DNA from: Okibacterium fritillariae
GTDB lineage: Bacteria; Actinomycetota; Actinomycetes; Actinomycetales; Microbacteriaceae
Assembly (NCBI RefSeq): GCF_900167575.1
Contig: NZ_FUZP01000001.1
Span: 186,001 to 250,000, forward strand
Direction of reading: 5' to 3'
DNA: 64,000 nucleotides
Part shown: one piece after another, positions 40,916 through 49,586 of the stretch
Layout of the letters: the number at the start of each line of letters is the position of its first letter
How positions within the stretch are numbered: the first letter of the stretch is position 1
Notes under the pieces: generated by a model
Databases searched by the model: none
What the model was told of the DNA's origin: nothing
What the model saw: only the letters and a program-made list of their open reading frames with translations
Program-made: the position numbers and the translations under genes

Positions 40916-41584
40916 GTGCAACCCGACAGCAACGCGAGCGATCCTCGCCAGCCCCGAACCCCGCGCACCTCTCGCCCACCCCGCGAGCGCCAGGTCAAAC
41001 ACAGCCGCCTCGAAGACGCCTTCGGCCTCTTCACGGGGGCCTTCGTCGTCTCGTTCGGCCTCTTCCTCTTAAAGGCGTCCGGCGCCGTGACCGGTGGAAC
41101 CGCCGGACTCGCCCTCCTCCTCAGCTATTCGACGCCCGTCTCGTTCAGCATCTGGTTCGTGCTCGTGAACGCACCGTTCATCGCCCTCGCGTTCTGGAAG
41201 AAGGGCGTCGTCTTCACGGTGCGCACCATCATCGCCGTGGTCATCGTCTCGTTGCTGGCCTACCTGCATCCCACCCAGTTGGATGTCTCGAGCATCGGCC
41301 CCGTCTATGGCACGCTCACCGGCAACCTGCTCGTCGGCATCGGCCTGCTCATCATCTTCCGCCACCGCGCCAGCCTGGGCGGCATCAACATCGTCGCGCT
41401 GCTCGTGCAGGACAAGACGGGCTTCAAGGCCGGCTACGTGCAAATGATCTTCGACGTCATCATCGTGGCATCGGCCTTCGCCGTCGTCTCGCCGCTGACC
41501 GTGCTGCTCTCCGCGCTGGGCGCGGTGTTGCTCAACCTCGTCCTCGCGATCAACCACCGGCCCGACCGCTACATCGGGCACTAG
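40916..41584 (+). CDS. YitT family membrane protein
   Basis: 222 residues. After a polar N-terminus of about 35 residues come six or so helices with the YitT-type LLKASGAVTGGTAGLALLLS and SLGGINIVALLVQDKTGF signatures. It lacks the soluble DUF2179 domain of longer members. Function of the family is unknown, probably transport. Confidence 0.85.
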   Translation: MQPDSNASDPRQPRTPRTSRPPRERQVKHSRLEDAFGLFTGAFVVSFGLFLLKASGAVTGGTAGLALLLSYSTPVSFSIWFVLVNAPFIALAFWKKGVVFTVRTIIAVVIVSLLAYLHPTQLDVSSIGPVYGTLTGNLLVGIGLLIIFRHRASLGGINIVALLVQDKTGFKAGYVQMIFDVIIVASAFAVVSPLTVLLSALGAVLLNLVLAINHRPDRYIGH

Positions 41585-41692
41585 CCCAGATTGCCGGGCA
41601 ACCGGTCGCCCCACGTGCCTGGCCGCTCATCGCGAACCGTTCATCGTCAACCGTTGGCCGCGCTATCGAGCGGCCGCCGGGGCTCCCGTTGC

Positions 41693-42583
41693 CTACGGTC
41701 GGCGGGCTAGCCAGAGGCTGCGCGTGCCATTGACGGTGAGGTCGCCTCGGTTGAGCAGGCTGTGGGGGCCGTCTGCGGCGAGCAGGATGTCGAGCGTGTC
41801 TCGGTCTTCCTGGTTCAGGCCCGGCCATGCGGCGTCGCGTAGTCGCAGCAGCGACGTGTGTGCGTAGCGGGCGAGAACCGAGGCGCGCTCGCCGGGCGTC
41901 GGGCCGGAAGCGAAGCGGGCGAGGGCCTGCGGGGACGGGGCGATCTCGAAACGGTGGCGCGCGACATCCGTGAATCCGGCGCGCACCAGGGCGTCGGTCC
42001 AGTCGGGGTGCAGGTTCATGGGGGCGCGGGCGGGCGCGACGGCGGTGTGGATGCGCGCCTCGAGGCCTGGCGTGCCGAGGCCCAAGTCGTCGGGCAGCAC
42101 GAAGGGTCGCGTGTCCATCTCGACTACTGCGAGTAGGCCGCCGGGCGCTAGAGCCGCGAGGATGTTTTCGAACACGCGGTCGGGGTCTGCCACCTCGTGC
42201 AGCGACAAAGACGCCCACGCCACATCGAACGGTTCGAAGGCCGGCCACACGTCGTCGAGGTCGGCCCGCACGGTGTGAACGCGCTCGGGGATGCCGCGGA
42301 AGAACGCCTTGCTGCGCACCAGGTCGAGCATCTGCTCGGAGCGGTCTAGAGCGTAGATATCGGCGCGCGGAAAACGCTCGGCGAGAGCCATCGTGCCCGT
42401 TCCGGTGCCGGCGCCGAGGTCCAGAACGCGGCGCGTACGCTGCCCGTCGCGGGCCGCGCGCAGGGTGTTCGTGATCGCGAACAGGGCCTCGTGCAGAACC
42501 TCGGCGTCCAAGTCGAGGAGCGGCGCGATCCCCGCGTGATCGTGGCCGTAGTGTTGCGGGCTGTGGGCGTGTGGCTGCGTCAT
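41693..42583 (-). CDS. Class I SAM-dependent methyltransferase
   Basis: 296 residues with motif I VLDLGAGTGTGTMALAERFP, acidic motif II (IYALDRSEQML), and a post-motif FDVAWASLSLHEVADPDRVF. The substrate is unknown; overall it resembles small-molecule methyltransferases. It is divergent from an XRE-cupin gene with 47 nt between starts. Confidence 0.85.
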   Translation of the reverse strand: MTQPHAHSPQHYGHDHAGIAPLLDLDAEVLHEALFAITNTLRAARDGQRTRRVLDLGAGTGTGTMALAERFPRADIYALDRSEQMLDLVRSKAFFRGIPERVHTVRADLDDVWPAFEPFDVAWASLSLHEVADPDRVFENILAALAPGGLLAVVEMDTRPFVLPDDLGLGTPGLEARIHTAVAPARAPMNLHPDWTDALVRAGFTDVARHRFEIAPSPQALARFASGPTPGERASVLARYAHTSLLRLRDAAWPGLNQEDRDTLDILLAADGPHSLLNRGDLTVNGTRSLWLARRP

Positions 42584-42630
42584 CCCTCAACCGTAGACGC
42601 CACATGCGCCGACGGCATAGACTCTTGCGC

Positions 42631-43215
42631 ATGAAGCAAGAAGAGCCCGACCTCGATGCCGTCATCCGCCAACGCATCCGGGCCCTGCGGGTGGCGCGCG
42701 GGTGGTCGCTCGACACGCTCGCGGCCCGCTGCTTCCTGAGCCCCTCCACGCTGAGTCGCATCGAGACGGGTCACCGCCGCATCGCGCTCGACCAGCTCGT
42801 GCCCATCGCGCGCGCCCTCGAGACCACGCTCGACCTGCTCGTCGAAACCGAAGACGAGGATGTCGTCATCCGCCCCCAGCGCAACGAAATGCGCGGCCGC
42901 ACCGTGTGGACGCTCGCCAAGGAGCGCGCCCCGCACAACATGACGGTCGCCAAGATGCTCATCGAAGAGAAGCTGGCGCCGCGCGATTCAGAGGAGTTCG
43001 CGTCGCAGGGTGGCGTGCACCCGGGCCGCGACTGGTTCATGGTGTTGTCGGGCACGTTGCACCTGCGTTTGGGGGAGCGCGACATCCTGGTCGAGGCGGG
43101 GTCGGCGGCCGAGTTCTCGTGCATGACGCCGCACGCCGTCGGCGCCCACAACGGCCCCGTCGAGATCCTGTCGATCTTCACGCAGGAGGGCGAACGCGCG
43201 CACCTCGACGACTGA
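42631..43215 (+). CDS. XRE-cupin transcriptional regulator
   Basis: 194 residues: HTH at about 10-65 (IRALRVARGWSLDTLAARCF, STLSRIETGHRRI) and a C-terminal cupin (DWFMVLSGTLHLRLGERDIL, HAVGAHNGPVEIL). Cupin-fused XRE proteins sense a small ligand. TAGACT lies 8 nt before ATG 42631, suggesting a leaderless start; the upstream in-frame codons are less likely. It may regulate the divergent methyltransferase gene. Confidence 0.85.
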   Translation: MKQEEPDLDAVIRQRIRALRVARGWSLDTLAARCFLSPSTLSRIETGHRRIALDQLVPIARALETTLDLLVETEDEDVVIRPQRNEMRGRTVWTLAKERAPHNMTVAKMLIEEKLAPRDSEEFASQGGVHPGRDWFMVLSGTLHLRLGERDILVEAGSAAEFSCMTPHAVGAHNGPVEILSIFTQEGERAHLDD

Positions 43216-43219
43216 GTGG

Positions 43220-43666
43220 CTATTCGCCCAGTCGGTGCGCCCCCGCACCCAACTGTCCGAGCGCGTCATCGGGGTTGAGCAGCCCACACGCCTTCATCGA
43301 CAGGCATCCGCAGCCGATGCATCCGGTCAGCTCGCGCTCGAGCCGCTCGATGCCCAGCCGCCGCTCTTCGAGCTGCTTCTTCCACCGCAGGGATGCGCGC
43401 TGCCAATCCTCTTGGCTGGGCGTCTCGTCGTGCGGCAACGCCTCGAACGCCGACTGCACATCGCTGAGCGGAATGCCGAGGCGTTTCGCCACCGAGATGA
43501 GCGACACTCGCCTGATCATGTGCCGCGGGTAGCGCCGCTGATTGCCGACGGTGCGGCGCGACGCGATGAGCCCGAGATCTTCGTAGAAGCGCAGGGCGGA
43601 GGCGGCCACCCCGGTGCGCCGACACATCTCGGCGACCGTGAGCAATTCTTCGGATGCCTGTGACAT
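43220..43666 (-). CDS. soxR: Redox-sensitive MerR-family activator SoxR
   Basis: 148 residues. MerR HTH (TVAEMCRRTGVAASALRFYE) and the SoxR [2Fe-2S] cysteine cluster CIGCGCLSMKAC (C-x2-C-x-C-x5-C). SoxR is activated by oxidation of the cluster by redox-cycling compounds. It is divergent from a flavin reductase gene whose promoter holds a SoxR box. Confidence 0.95.
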   Translation of the reverse strand: MSQASEELLTVAEMCRRTGVAASALRFYEDLGLIASRRTVGNQRRYPRHMIRRVSLISVAKRLGIPLSDVQSAFEALPHDETPSQEDWQRASLRWKKQLEERRLGIERLERELTGCIGCGCLSMKACGLLNPDDALGQLGAGAHRLGE

Positions 43667-43687
43667 CGCCTCACCTTTCGCCAGCCC

Positions 43688-43718
43688 TTGACCTCAACCA
43701 TACTTGAGGTTTTAGAGT
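43688..43718 (+). promoter_or_regulatory. SoxR-controlled promoter with SoxR box
   Basis: The -35 TTGACC (43688) and the -10 TAGAGT (43713) are 19 bp apart, the long spacer that MerR-family activators need. Inside lies CCTCAACCATACTTGAGG (43692-43709), whose CCTCAA/TTGAGG arms match the SoxR consensus. The ATG at 43725 is only 6 nt from the -10, so the mRNA is leaderless. Confidence 0.9.
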
Positions 43719-43724
43719 GAGGAC

Positions 43725-44234
43725 ATGCACGAAACCGAATCGTTGGCCTCCCAGGCGGCCACGGCCCAATCCTTCAAGAACGCCTTCCGCGAGCATCCGG
43801 CGGGCGTGGCCGTCATCACCGCCATCACGCCAGAGGGTCCCGTCGGCCTGACGGCGTCGAGCGTCGCCTCTGTGGCCGTCGACCCGCCCGCGCTCTCGTT
43901 CTCGGTCACGCGGGCCACCGGTTCGGCCGGCGCGCTCCTCTCGGCCGACACCTACGTCGTGCACCTGCTCGGCACGCAGCACATCGACGTGGCCGAGGCC
44001 TTCGCCCGCTCGGGCGCCCCCCGCTTCACGCCCGAACAGGGTTTCACCACCCTGCCGACGGGCGAGCCGCTCCTCGCCGACGCCCGCCAGGCACTGCGCT
44101 GCCGCACCATCCAGGTCGTCCCCGTCGGCAGCTCGCTGCTCGTCGTCGCCGAAGTGCTCGACGTCATCACGGGCCCCGCATCCGAACCGCTCGTCTACCA
44201 CGACCGCCGGTTCCTGCGACTCAGTCACGACTGA
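43725..44234 (+). CDS. Flavin reductase domain protein
   Basis: 169 residues of the FMN-binding flavin-reductase family: FKNAFREHPAGVAVITAITP, GLTASSVASVAVDPPALSFS, VHLLGTQHIDVAEAFA. Such enzymes supply reduced flavin to monooxygenases or act on quinones. Position under the SoxR box makes it part of the redox-stress response. Confidence 0.9.
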   Translation: MHETESLASQAATAQSFKNAFREHPAGVAVITAITPEGPVGLTASSVASVAVDPPALSFSVTRATGSAGALLSADTYVVHLLGTQHIDVAEAFARSGAPRFTPEQGFTTLPTGEPLLADARQALRCRTIQVVPVGSSLLVVAEVLDVITGPASEPLVYHDRRFLRLSHD

Positions 44235-44273
44235 TCAGCCTCCCTCCATCCCACAACAGAAAGAGAACATCGG

Positions 44274-44906
44274 ATGCCCAGCTACACCCTGCCCGACCTG
44301 CCCTACGACTACTCGGCCCTCGCCCCGCACATCTCCGCGCAGATCATGGAGTTGCACCACTCGAAGCACCACCAGACCTACGTCACGGGCGCCAACACGG
44401 CCCTCGAGCAGCTGGCCGAGGCCCGCGACTCGGGCAACCTCGCGGCCGTCAACAAGCTCGAAAAGGACCTCGCCTTCAACCTCGGTGGTCACATCAACCA
44501 CAGCGTGTTCTGGCAGAACCTGTCGCCCGAGGGCGGCGGAGAGCCCACGGGTGACCTCGCCGAGACCATCGGCGCCAACTTCGGCTCGTTCGAGAAGTTC
44601 CAGGCCCACTTCACGGCCACGGCGCTCGGCGTGCAGGGCTCCGGCTGGTCGGTGCTCGGCTGGGACAGCATCGGCGCGCGTCCCGTCATCTTCCAGCTCT
44701 TCGACCAGCAGGGCAACGTGCCCGTCGGCATCACGCCGCTGCTGCAGCTCGACGTCTGGGAGCACGCCTACTACCTCGACTACCAGAACGTGCGCGCCGA
44801 CTACGTGAAGGCGTTCTGGAACATCGTCAACTGGGCGGATGTCGAGGCGCGCCTCACCCGCGCCCGCACCGCGACGAACGGGCTCATCGTTCCGTCGGCC
44901 GTCTAG
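44274..44906 (+). CDS. sodA: Superoxide dismutase (Mn/Fe type)
   Basis: 210 residues. Metal ligands: His in MELHHSKHHQTYV, His in GGHINHSVFWQNL, Asp and His in LDVWEHAYYLDYQ. The GGHINHS and GSGWSVLG signatures fit the family; metal choice (Mn or Fe) cannot be read safely. AGAAAGAGAA precedes ATG 44274. It lies 39 nt after the flavin reductase, so it may share the SoxR-controlled promoter. Confidence 0.95.
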   Translation: MPSYTLPDLPYDYSALAPHISAQIMELHHSKHHQTYVTGANTALEQLAEARDSGNLAAVNKLEKDLAFNLGGHINHSVFWQNLSPEGGGEPTGDLAETIGANFGSFEKFQAHFTATALGVQGSGWSVLGWDSIGARPVIFQLFDQQGNVPVGITPLLQLDVWEHAYYLDYQNVRADYVKAFWNIVNWADVEARLTRARTATNGLIVPSAV

Positions 44907-45031
44907 CTGACCCCGCCGCGCCTGCCCCCTCGCGCCCCGTCCCTCCCTCGTCGGAGGAACGAGCGTCACGGTCCGTCGATGTCCGACGCGAGGGGGAGGC
45001 CCGGCAATCCAGCCGTCCCTAGGCTGGATGT

Positions 45032-46144
45032 ATGACGAACCACACGCCGAATAACGGATGGGTAGAAACGGCACCGCGTCCCGTCGTCACGCACGACCAG
45101 GGCTTACGCGTGAAGCCTCAATGGTGGCGCGGAACCCTCGCGATCGTCGCCCTCGTCGTCCTCTTCTTCGTGCTCTCGACCATCCTGAGCCTCGCTGGCG
45201 TCTTCTTCGACGTCGCCACCGGCCAATACACGTTCGACGAATGGGCCGAGAACCCGCTGCGCCTCACGCCCGCCGTCATGCTCGCCAACAACCTGGCGCT
45301 CGGGGCCATGTGGCCCGTCTCGATGCTGCTGCAGTGGCTGCTGTTCGGCGTGCGGCCGGGCAACCTGTCGTCGGTGACGGGTCGCTTCCGGTGGCGCTGG
45401 ATGGGACGGCTCGCGCTCGTCATCGTGCCCGTCTGGCTCATCTACGTGGCCATCTCGTTCATCGGAACGCCGCCCGACGAGTTGCAGTTCACCGCCAGCA
45501 CCATCTCGATGCTCGTCATCGTGTTGCTCACCACGCCGCTGCAGTCGGCCGGCGAAGAATACGGTGCGCGCGGCCTCATTCAGCGGTCGGTGGGCTCGTG
45601 GTTCGGGCATCCGACGGCCGCGTTCGTGTCGGCGACGTTCATCTCGTCGTTCGTGTTCATGCTGGCGCACGCGGCGTCCGACCCGTGGCTGCTGGCCTAC
45701 TACTTCGTCTTCGGCGTCTCCATGGCACTGGCGGCGCGCGGCACCGGCGGGCTCGAGGCCCCCGTGCTCATCCACGCCACCAACAACGTGCTGCTCTTCA
45801 TCCCCACCGCCCTGCTCGACCAGACCGACCAGGTCTTCGAACGCGAGGCGGGCGTCGCCGACGCCTGGATGCTGATTCCCATGGCCATCGTGCTCGCCGC
45901 GGGCCTCTTCAGCGTCTGGTGGGGCCGCCGCTACGGCCTCGTCACGCGCGCGCCGCTGCCCCGCTCCTCCTACGAAAAGCGCCCGCAGCCGCCGCAGTAC
46001 TCGCAACCCTGGCCGCCCCAGACGAACGCTTCGCAGCCGGGATATCCGCAGTCTTGGCCACAGTCGTACCCGCCTTCCTCACAGGGAAGCGGTGAGTCGG
46101 CGCCCCCAGAGTCTTACCCTGGCCGCCCCGATCAGCGAGGATGA
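45032..46144 (+). CDS. CPBP family intramembrane protease
   Basis: 370 residues, about eight helices, with the ABI/CPBP active-site motifs GEEYGARG (EExxxR), FMLAHAASD, and HATNN (HxxxN). Members cleave prenylated or other membrane proteins or confer bacteriocin immunity. The C-terminal 60 residues are rich in Pro, Gln and Ser, probably a disordered cytoplasmic tail. Confidence 0.85.
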   Translation: MTNHTPNNGWVETAPRPVVTHDQGLRVKPQWWRGTLAIVALVVLFFVLSTILSLAGVFFDVATGQYTFDEWAENPLRLTPAVMLANNLALGAMWPVSMLLQWLLFGVRPGNLSSVTGRFRWRWMGRLALVIVPVWLIYVAISFIGTPPDELQFTASTISMLVIVLLTTPLQSAGEEYGARGLIQRSVGSWFGHPTAAFVSATFISSFVFMLAHAASDPWLLAYYFVFGVSMALAARGTGGLEAPVLIHATNNVLLFIPTALLDQTDQVFEREAGVADAWMLIPMAIVLAAGLFSVWWGRRYGLVTRAPLPRSSYEKRPQPPQYSQPWPPQTNASQPGYPQSWPQSYPPSSQGSGESAPPESYPGRPDQRG

Positions 46145-46148
46145 GGGA

Positions 46149-46895
46149 ATGTCACACATTCTCATCACGGGGTCGACCGATGGGCTAGGCCGCGGGGCGG
46201 CGGAGTCGCTTCTCGCAAACGGGCATACGGTTATCGTGCACGCTCGGAATGAGCAACGGGCCGAGGCCGTCGCGCCGCTGATCGGGCGCGGCGCGGAGCT
46301 CTTCGTCGCCGACCTCTCTGATCGCGAGCAGGTCATCGACGGTGCGGCGCGGCTCAACGCCGGTGGGCCGATCGATGCCGTCATTCACAACGCCGGAATC
46401 CTCTCCGGTGCCGCCGTCTTGCCGGTCAACGTGGTCGCGCCGTACCTCTTCACCGCGCTGCTGCGCACGCCGACTCGGCACGTCTATCTGAGCAGCGGCA
46501 TGCACCGGAGCGGCCAGCCCACCATCGACGGGCTCGACTGGTCAGGTCGCGAGGCGACGGCGAGCTACTCCGACAGCAAACTCTTCGTATCGACGCTCGC
46601 CGCGGCGGTCGCACGACGGTGGCCAGACATCCAGGCCAACTCGGTCGACCCCGGCTGGGTCGCCACCAAGATGGGCGGCACGGGCGCCCCGGATGACTTC
46701 GACCTCGGCTACGAGACCCAGGCGCGCCTGGCCACCGACCCGCAGGCCCACATCAGCGGCGGCTACTGGCACCACGGCGCGCAGCAGAAGCCTCATGCAT
46801 CCGTCGAGGACCTGGCGTTTCAGGCGCGGCTGATCGACGCGCTCGCCGCCGAGACCGGCATTGAGCTGCCCGAGCGCATGCCGCCCTCTGCTTAG
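46149..46895 (+). CDS. Short-chain dehydrogenase/reductase family protein
   Basis: 248 residues: ITGSTDGLGRGAAESL, VIHNAGILSG, YLSSGMHRSG, and YSDSK as active-site motif. The central part is shortened against classical SDRs. The ATG is 4 nt behind the protease stop, with GAGG before it. Confidence 0.85.
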   Translation: MSHILITGSTDGLGRGAAESLLANGHTVIVHARNEQRAEAVAPLIGRGAELFVADLSDREQVIDGAARLNAGGPIDAVIHNAGILSGAAVLPVNVVAPYLFTALLRTPTRHVYLSSGMHRSGQPTIDGLDWSGREATASYSDSKLFVSTLAAAVARRWPDIQANSVDPGWVATKMGGTGAPDDFDLGYETQARLATDPQAHISGGYWHHGAQQKPHASVEDLAFQARLIDALAAETGIELPERMPPSA

Positions 46896-46988
46896 ACTCG
46901 AGCGCCCGCTCGATCAACCCACGTCGCATGACTCGCTCGGGCGGAACGCTGATCGTTGCCTTGAGCGATCCACCCTCGCTTCGACCGC

Positions 46989-49586
46989 CTATAGGCGCGG
47001 GTCGATAGGCTCCGACTCCATGGCGAGCACGCCGAAGACGGCCTGGTGCACGCGCCAGGTGGGTTCGCCGGCGACGAAGCGCTCGATGGCCTCGACGCCC
47101 AGCGCGTATTCGCGCAGCGCCATGGAGCGTTTGTGGCCGATGTCGCGGTCGCGCAGCCGGGACAGGTTGCGCGTTTCGGTGTAGTCGGGGCCGTAAATGA
47201 TGCGCAGGTATTCTCGGCCGCGCACCTTGATGCCCGGCTGTGCGAGCGACTTCGTGCCGCGGGTCAGGCCGGCGACGGGTTTCACGACCATGCCCTCGCC
47301 GCCCGCGCCCGTCAGCTCCTCCCACCAGAGTGTCGCCGCATCCTCCGACGCGGGGTCGGTGAGGTCGACCGACACCGAGCGGGTGGCGCGGATGAAGTCG
47401 GGGTCGGCGTCGACCAGTCGCCGCGCGATGTCGAGGTGCCACGCGTGCTCGCGGCCCAGGTGGCTGGCCCCCTCGGATGCGAGCAGCTGGAACGGCGCCA
47501 ACTGCACGCCCTCGAGACCCTGCGACGGTGCGGCATAACGACGGTAGGCGTCGACGTAGGCCGAAGCATCCTCGGATCGTCGGCGGGTGCGGTCGAGTAG
47601 GTCGCCGACATCGATGCCGGCCGAGGCGGCGCGCTCGAGCACCGACACCGCGGCGGGCAGCGAGGCGGTCGCGGCCGCCCCCACCGACGCGTACTGCTCG
47701 CGGATGATGGGGCCCGCCTTGAGCGACCAGGGCAGCAACTCGGCGTCGAACAGCAGCCACGAGGTGTCGAGCTCGTCCCAGAGTCCGGCCGCCGAGACGG
47801 CCGCGTCGAGCCGAGTGAGGAACGCGTCGGTCAGGGCGTCGTCGAAGAAGGGCCGCCCGGTGCGCGTGTGCACCACGCCCCGCCATCCGTCGGGCGCGTC
47901 GAACCGGCCGGGGTCGCGCGTCAGCAGCACGACGGCGCGCGAACCCATGTGCTTCTCCTCGCAGATCACCTGGCCGAGCCCCTCGCGGCGGTAGGCCTCG
48001 AACGCATCGGCGGGGTGTTCGAGCAGGTCGTCGCGCTTCGATGTGGCCGGCGGGCTCATGGTCGGGGGTAGGTAGACGAGGTGGCGCGGGTCGGTCGCGA
48101 AACGGCTCATAACCTCGAGGGCGCCGGCCGCGGCATCCTCGCGAATGCCGACCTTGCCGAACACGCGCGTCTCGACGATCTGTTTGCCGAGCACATCGTC
48201 GATGCGCAGCAGGCCCGGGTCGCGTTCGTCGACGGATGCCTGCGCGGCACGTCCGAGCGGAGCGGCCGGTTCATACCAAACCTGCTCGGCGGGCACGTCG
48301 ACGACCTCGCGTTCGGGCCACCGCAGCGCGCTGAGCTTGCCGCCGAACACGCAGCCCGTGTCGAGGCACATGGTGTTGTTCACCCATTCGGCCTCGAGCG
48401 TGGGCACGTGGCCGTAGAGCACGGTGGCGTCGCCGCGGTACTCGTTGGCCCACGGCAGGCGCACGGGCAGGCCGTATTCGTCGGTCTCGCCCGTGGTGTC
48501 GCCGTAGAGCGCGAAGGAGCGCACGCGCCCGGAGGCCCGACCCTGATACTTCTCGATCAGCCCGGCGTGGGCCACGACGAGGGCGCCGTCGTCGAGCACG
48601 AGGTGGGACACCAGCTCGCGGCAGAAGCGCTCGACCTCGGCGCGGAATTCGTCGGTCTCGCCGGCCAATTGTGAGAGCGTCTCGGCGAGGCCGTGGCTGG
48701 TCTGCACCTTCTTGCCCTGCAGCGCGCGCACCAGTTTGGCCTCGTGGTTGCCGGGCACGGCGAGGGCGTGTCCCGCGCGCACCATGCCCATCGCGAGCCG
48801 CAGCACGCCGGGGGCGTCGGGTCCGCGGTCGACGAGGTCGCCGAGGAAGATCACGCGTCGGCCCTCGGGGTGCACGGCGTCGACGGGGCGGCCTTCGGCG
48901 TCGCGCACGAGCTCGTAGCCGAGTTTTCCGAGCAAGGTTTCGAGTTCGGAGCGGCAGCCGTGAATATCGCCGATCGCGTCGAACGGCCCGCGCTCCTCGC
49001 GCCGGTCATTGAGCAGGGGCTCGCGCACGAACCGCGCCTCGGCCACCTCCTCCTCGCTCGACAGCAGGTGCACCTTGCGGAACCCCTCCTTGCCGAGGTG
49101 CTTCAGCGACCGTCGCAGCTGGTCGTGCTGCCGCTTGATCACCGAGGCGCCGAACGTGCGGTCGGTGCGCTGGGCGTTGCGTTCGACGCACACGCTTTCG
49201 GGGATGTCGAGCACGATCGCCACGGGCAACACATCGTGTTCGCGGGCGAGCTCCACGAGGGACCGCCGCGATTCGGGTTGCACGTTGGTCGCATCGATCA
49301 CGGTGAGCAGGCCCTTGCGCAGCCGCTGGCCGGCCACGTGTTTGAGCGCCTCGAAGGCCGCCGCGGTCGCCGACTGGTCGTTCTCGTCGTTGGAGACGAG
49401 CCCGCGGAAGAAGTCACTCGAGAGGGTCTCGAAGCGACCGAAGTGCTTCGCGGCGAACGTCGACTTGCCCGAGCCGCTCGGGCCGACGAGCAGCACGAGC
49501 GACATGTCGGGCAGCGCCAGCGGCGGCTTCGCGGCATGCTCGGCCACGGTCGTCTCGGGACTACCGGGTTCGGTGTGCTGGCTCAT
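46989..49586 (-). CDS. pnkp: Bacterial polynucleotide kinase-phosphatase-ligase (Pnkp)
   Basis: 865 residues with three catalytic modules in the order of bacterial Pnkp. Kinase (about 28-190) with P-loop GPSGSGKST. Metallophosphoesterase (about 190-440) with GDIHGCRSE, GDLVDRGPD and GNHE. Ligase-type adenylyltransferase (about 480-865) with EEKHMGSR as motif I lysine. It heals and seals cleaved RNA ends. ATG 49586 overlaps the stop of hen1 by 4 nt; the frame to 50558 upstream is antisense shadow. It acts as a complex with Hen1. Confidence 0.95.
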   Translation of the reverse strand: MSQHTEPGSPETTVAEHAAKPPLALPDMSLVLLVGPSGSGKSTFAAKHFGRFETLSSDFFRGLVSNDENDQSATAAAFEALKHVAGQRLRKGLLTVIDATNVQPESRRSLVELAREHDVLPVAIVLDIPESVCVERNAQRTDRTFGASVIKRQHDQLRRSLKHLGKEGFRKVHLLSSEEEVAEARFVREPLLNDRREERGPFDAIGDIHGCRSELETLLGKLGYELVRDAEGRPVDAVHPEGRRVIFLGDLVDRGPDAPGVLRLAMGMVRAGHALAVPGNHEAKLVRALQGKKVQTSHGLAETLSQLAGETDEFRAEVERFCRELVSHLVLDDGALVVAHAGLIEKYQGRASGRVRSFALYGDTTGETDEYGLPVRLPWANEYRGDATVLYGHVPTLEAEWVNNTMCLDTGCVFGGKLSALRWPEREVVDVPAEQVWYEPAAPLGRAAQASVDERDPGLLRIDDVLGKQIVETRVFGKVGIREDAAAGALEVMSRFATDPRHLVYLPPTMSPPATSKRDDLLEHPADAFEAYRREGLGQVICEEKHMGSRAVVLLTRDPGRFDAPDGWRGVVHTRTGRPFFDDALTDAFLTRLDAAVSAAGLWDELDTSWLLFDAELLPWSLKAGPIIREQYASVGAAATASLPAAVSVLERAASAGIDVGDLLDRTRRRSEDASAYVDAYRRYAAPSQGLEGVQLAPFQLLASEGASHLGREHAWHLDIARRLVDADPDFIRATRSVSVDLTDPASEDAATLWWEELTGAGGEGMVVKPVAGLTRGTKSLAQPGIKVRGREYLRIIYGPDYTETRNLSRLRDRDIGHKRSMALREYALGVEAIERFVAGEPTWRVHQAVFGVLAMESEPIDPRL

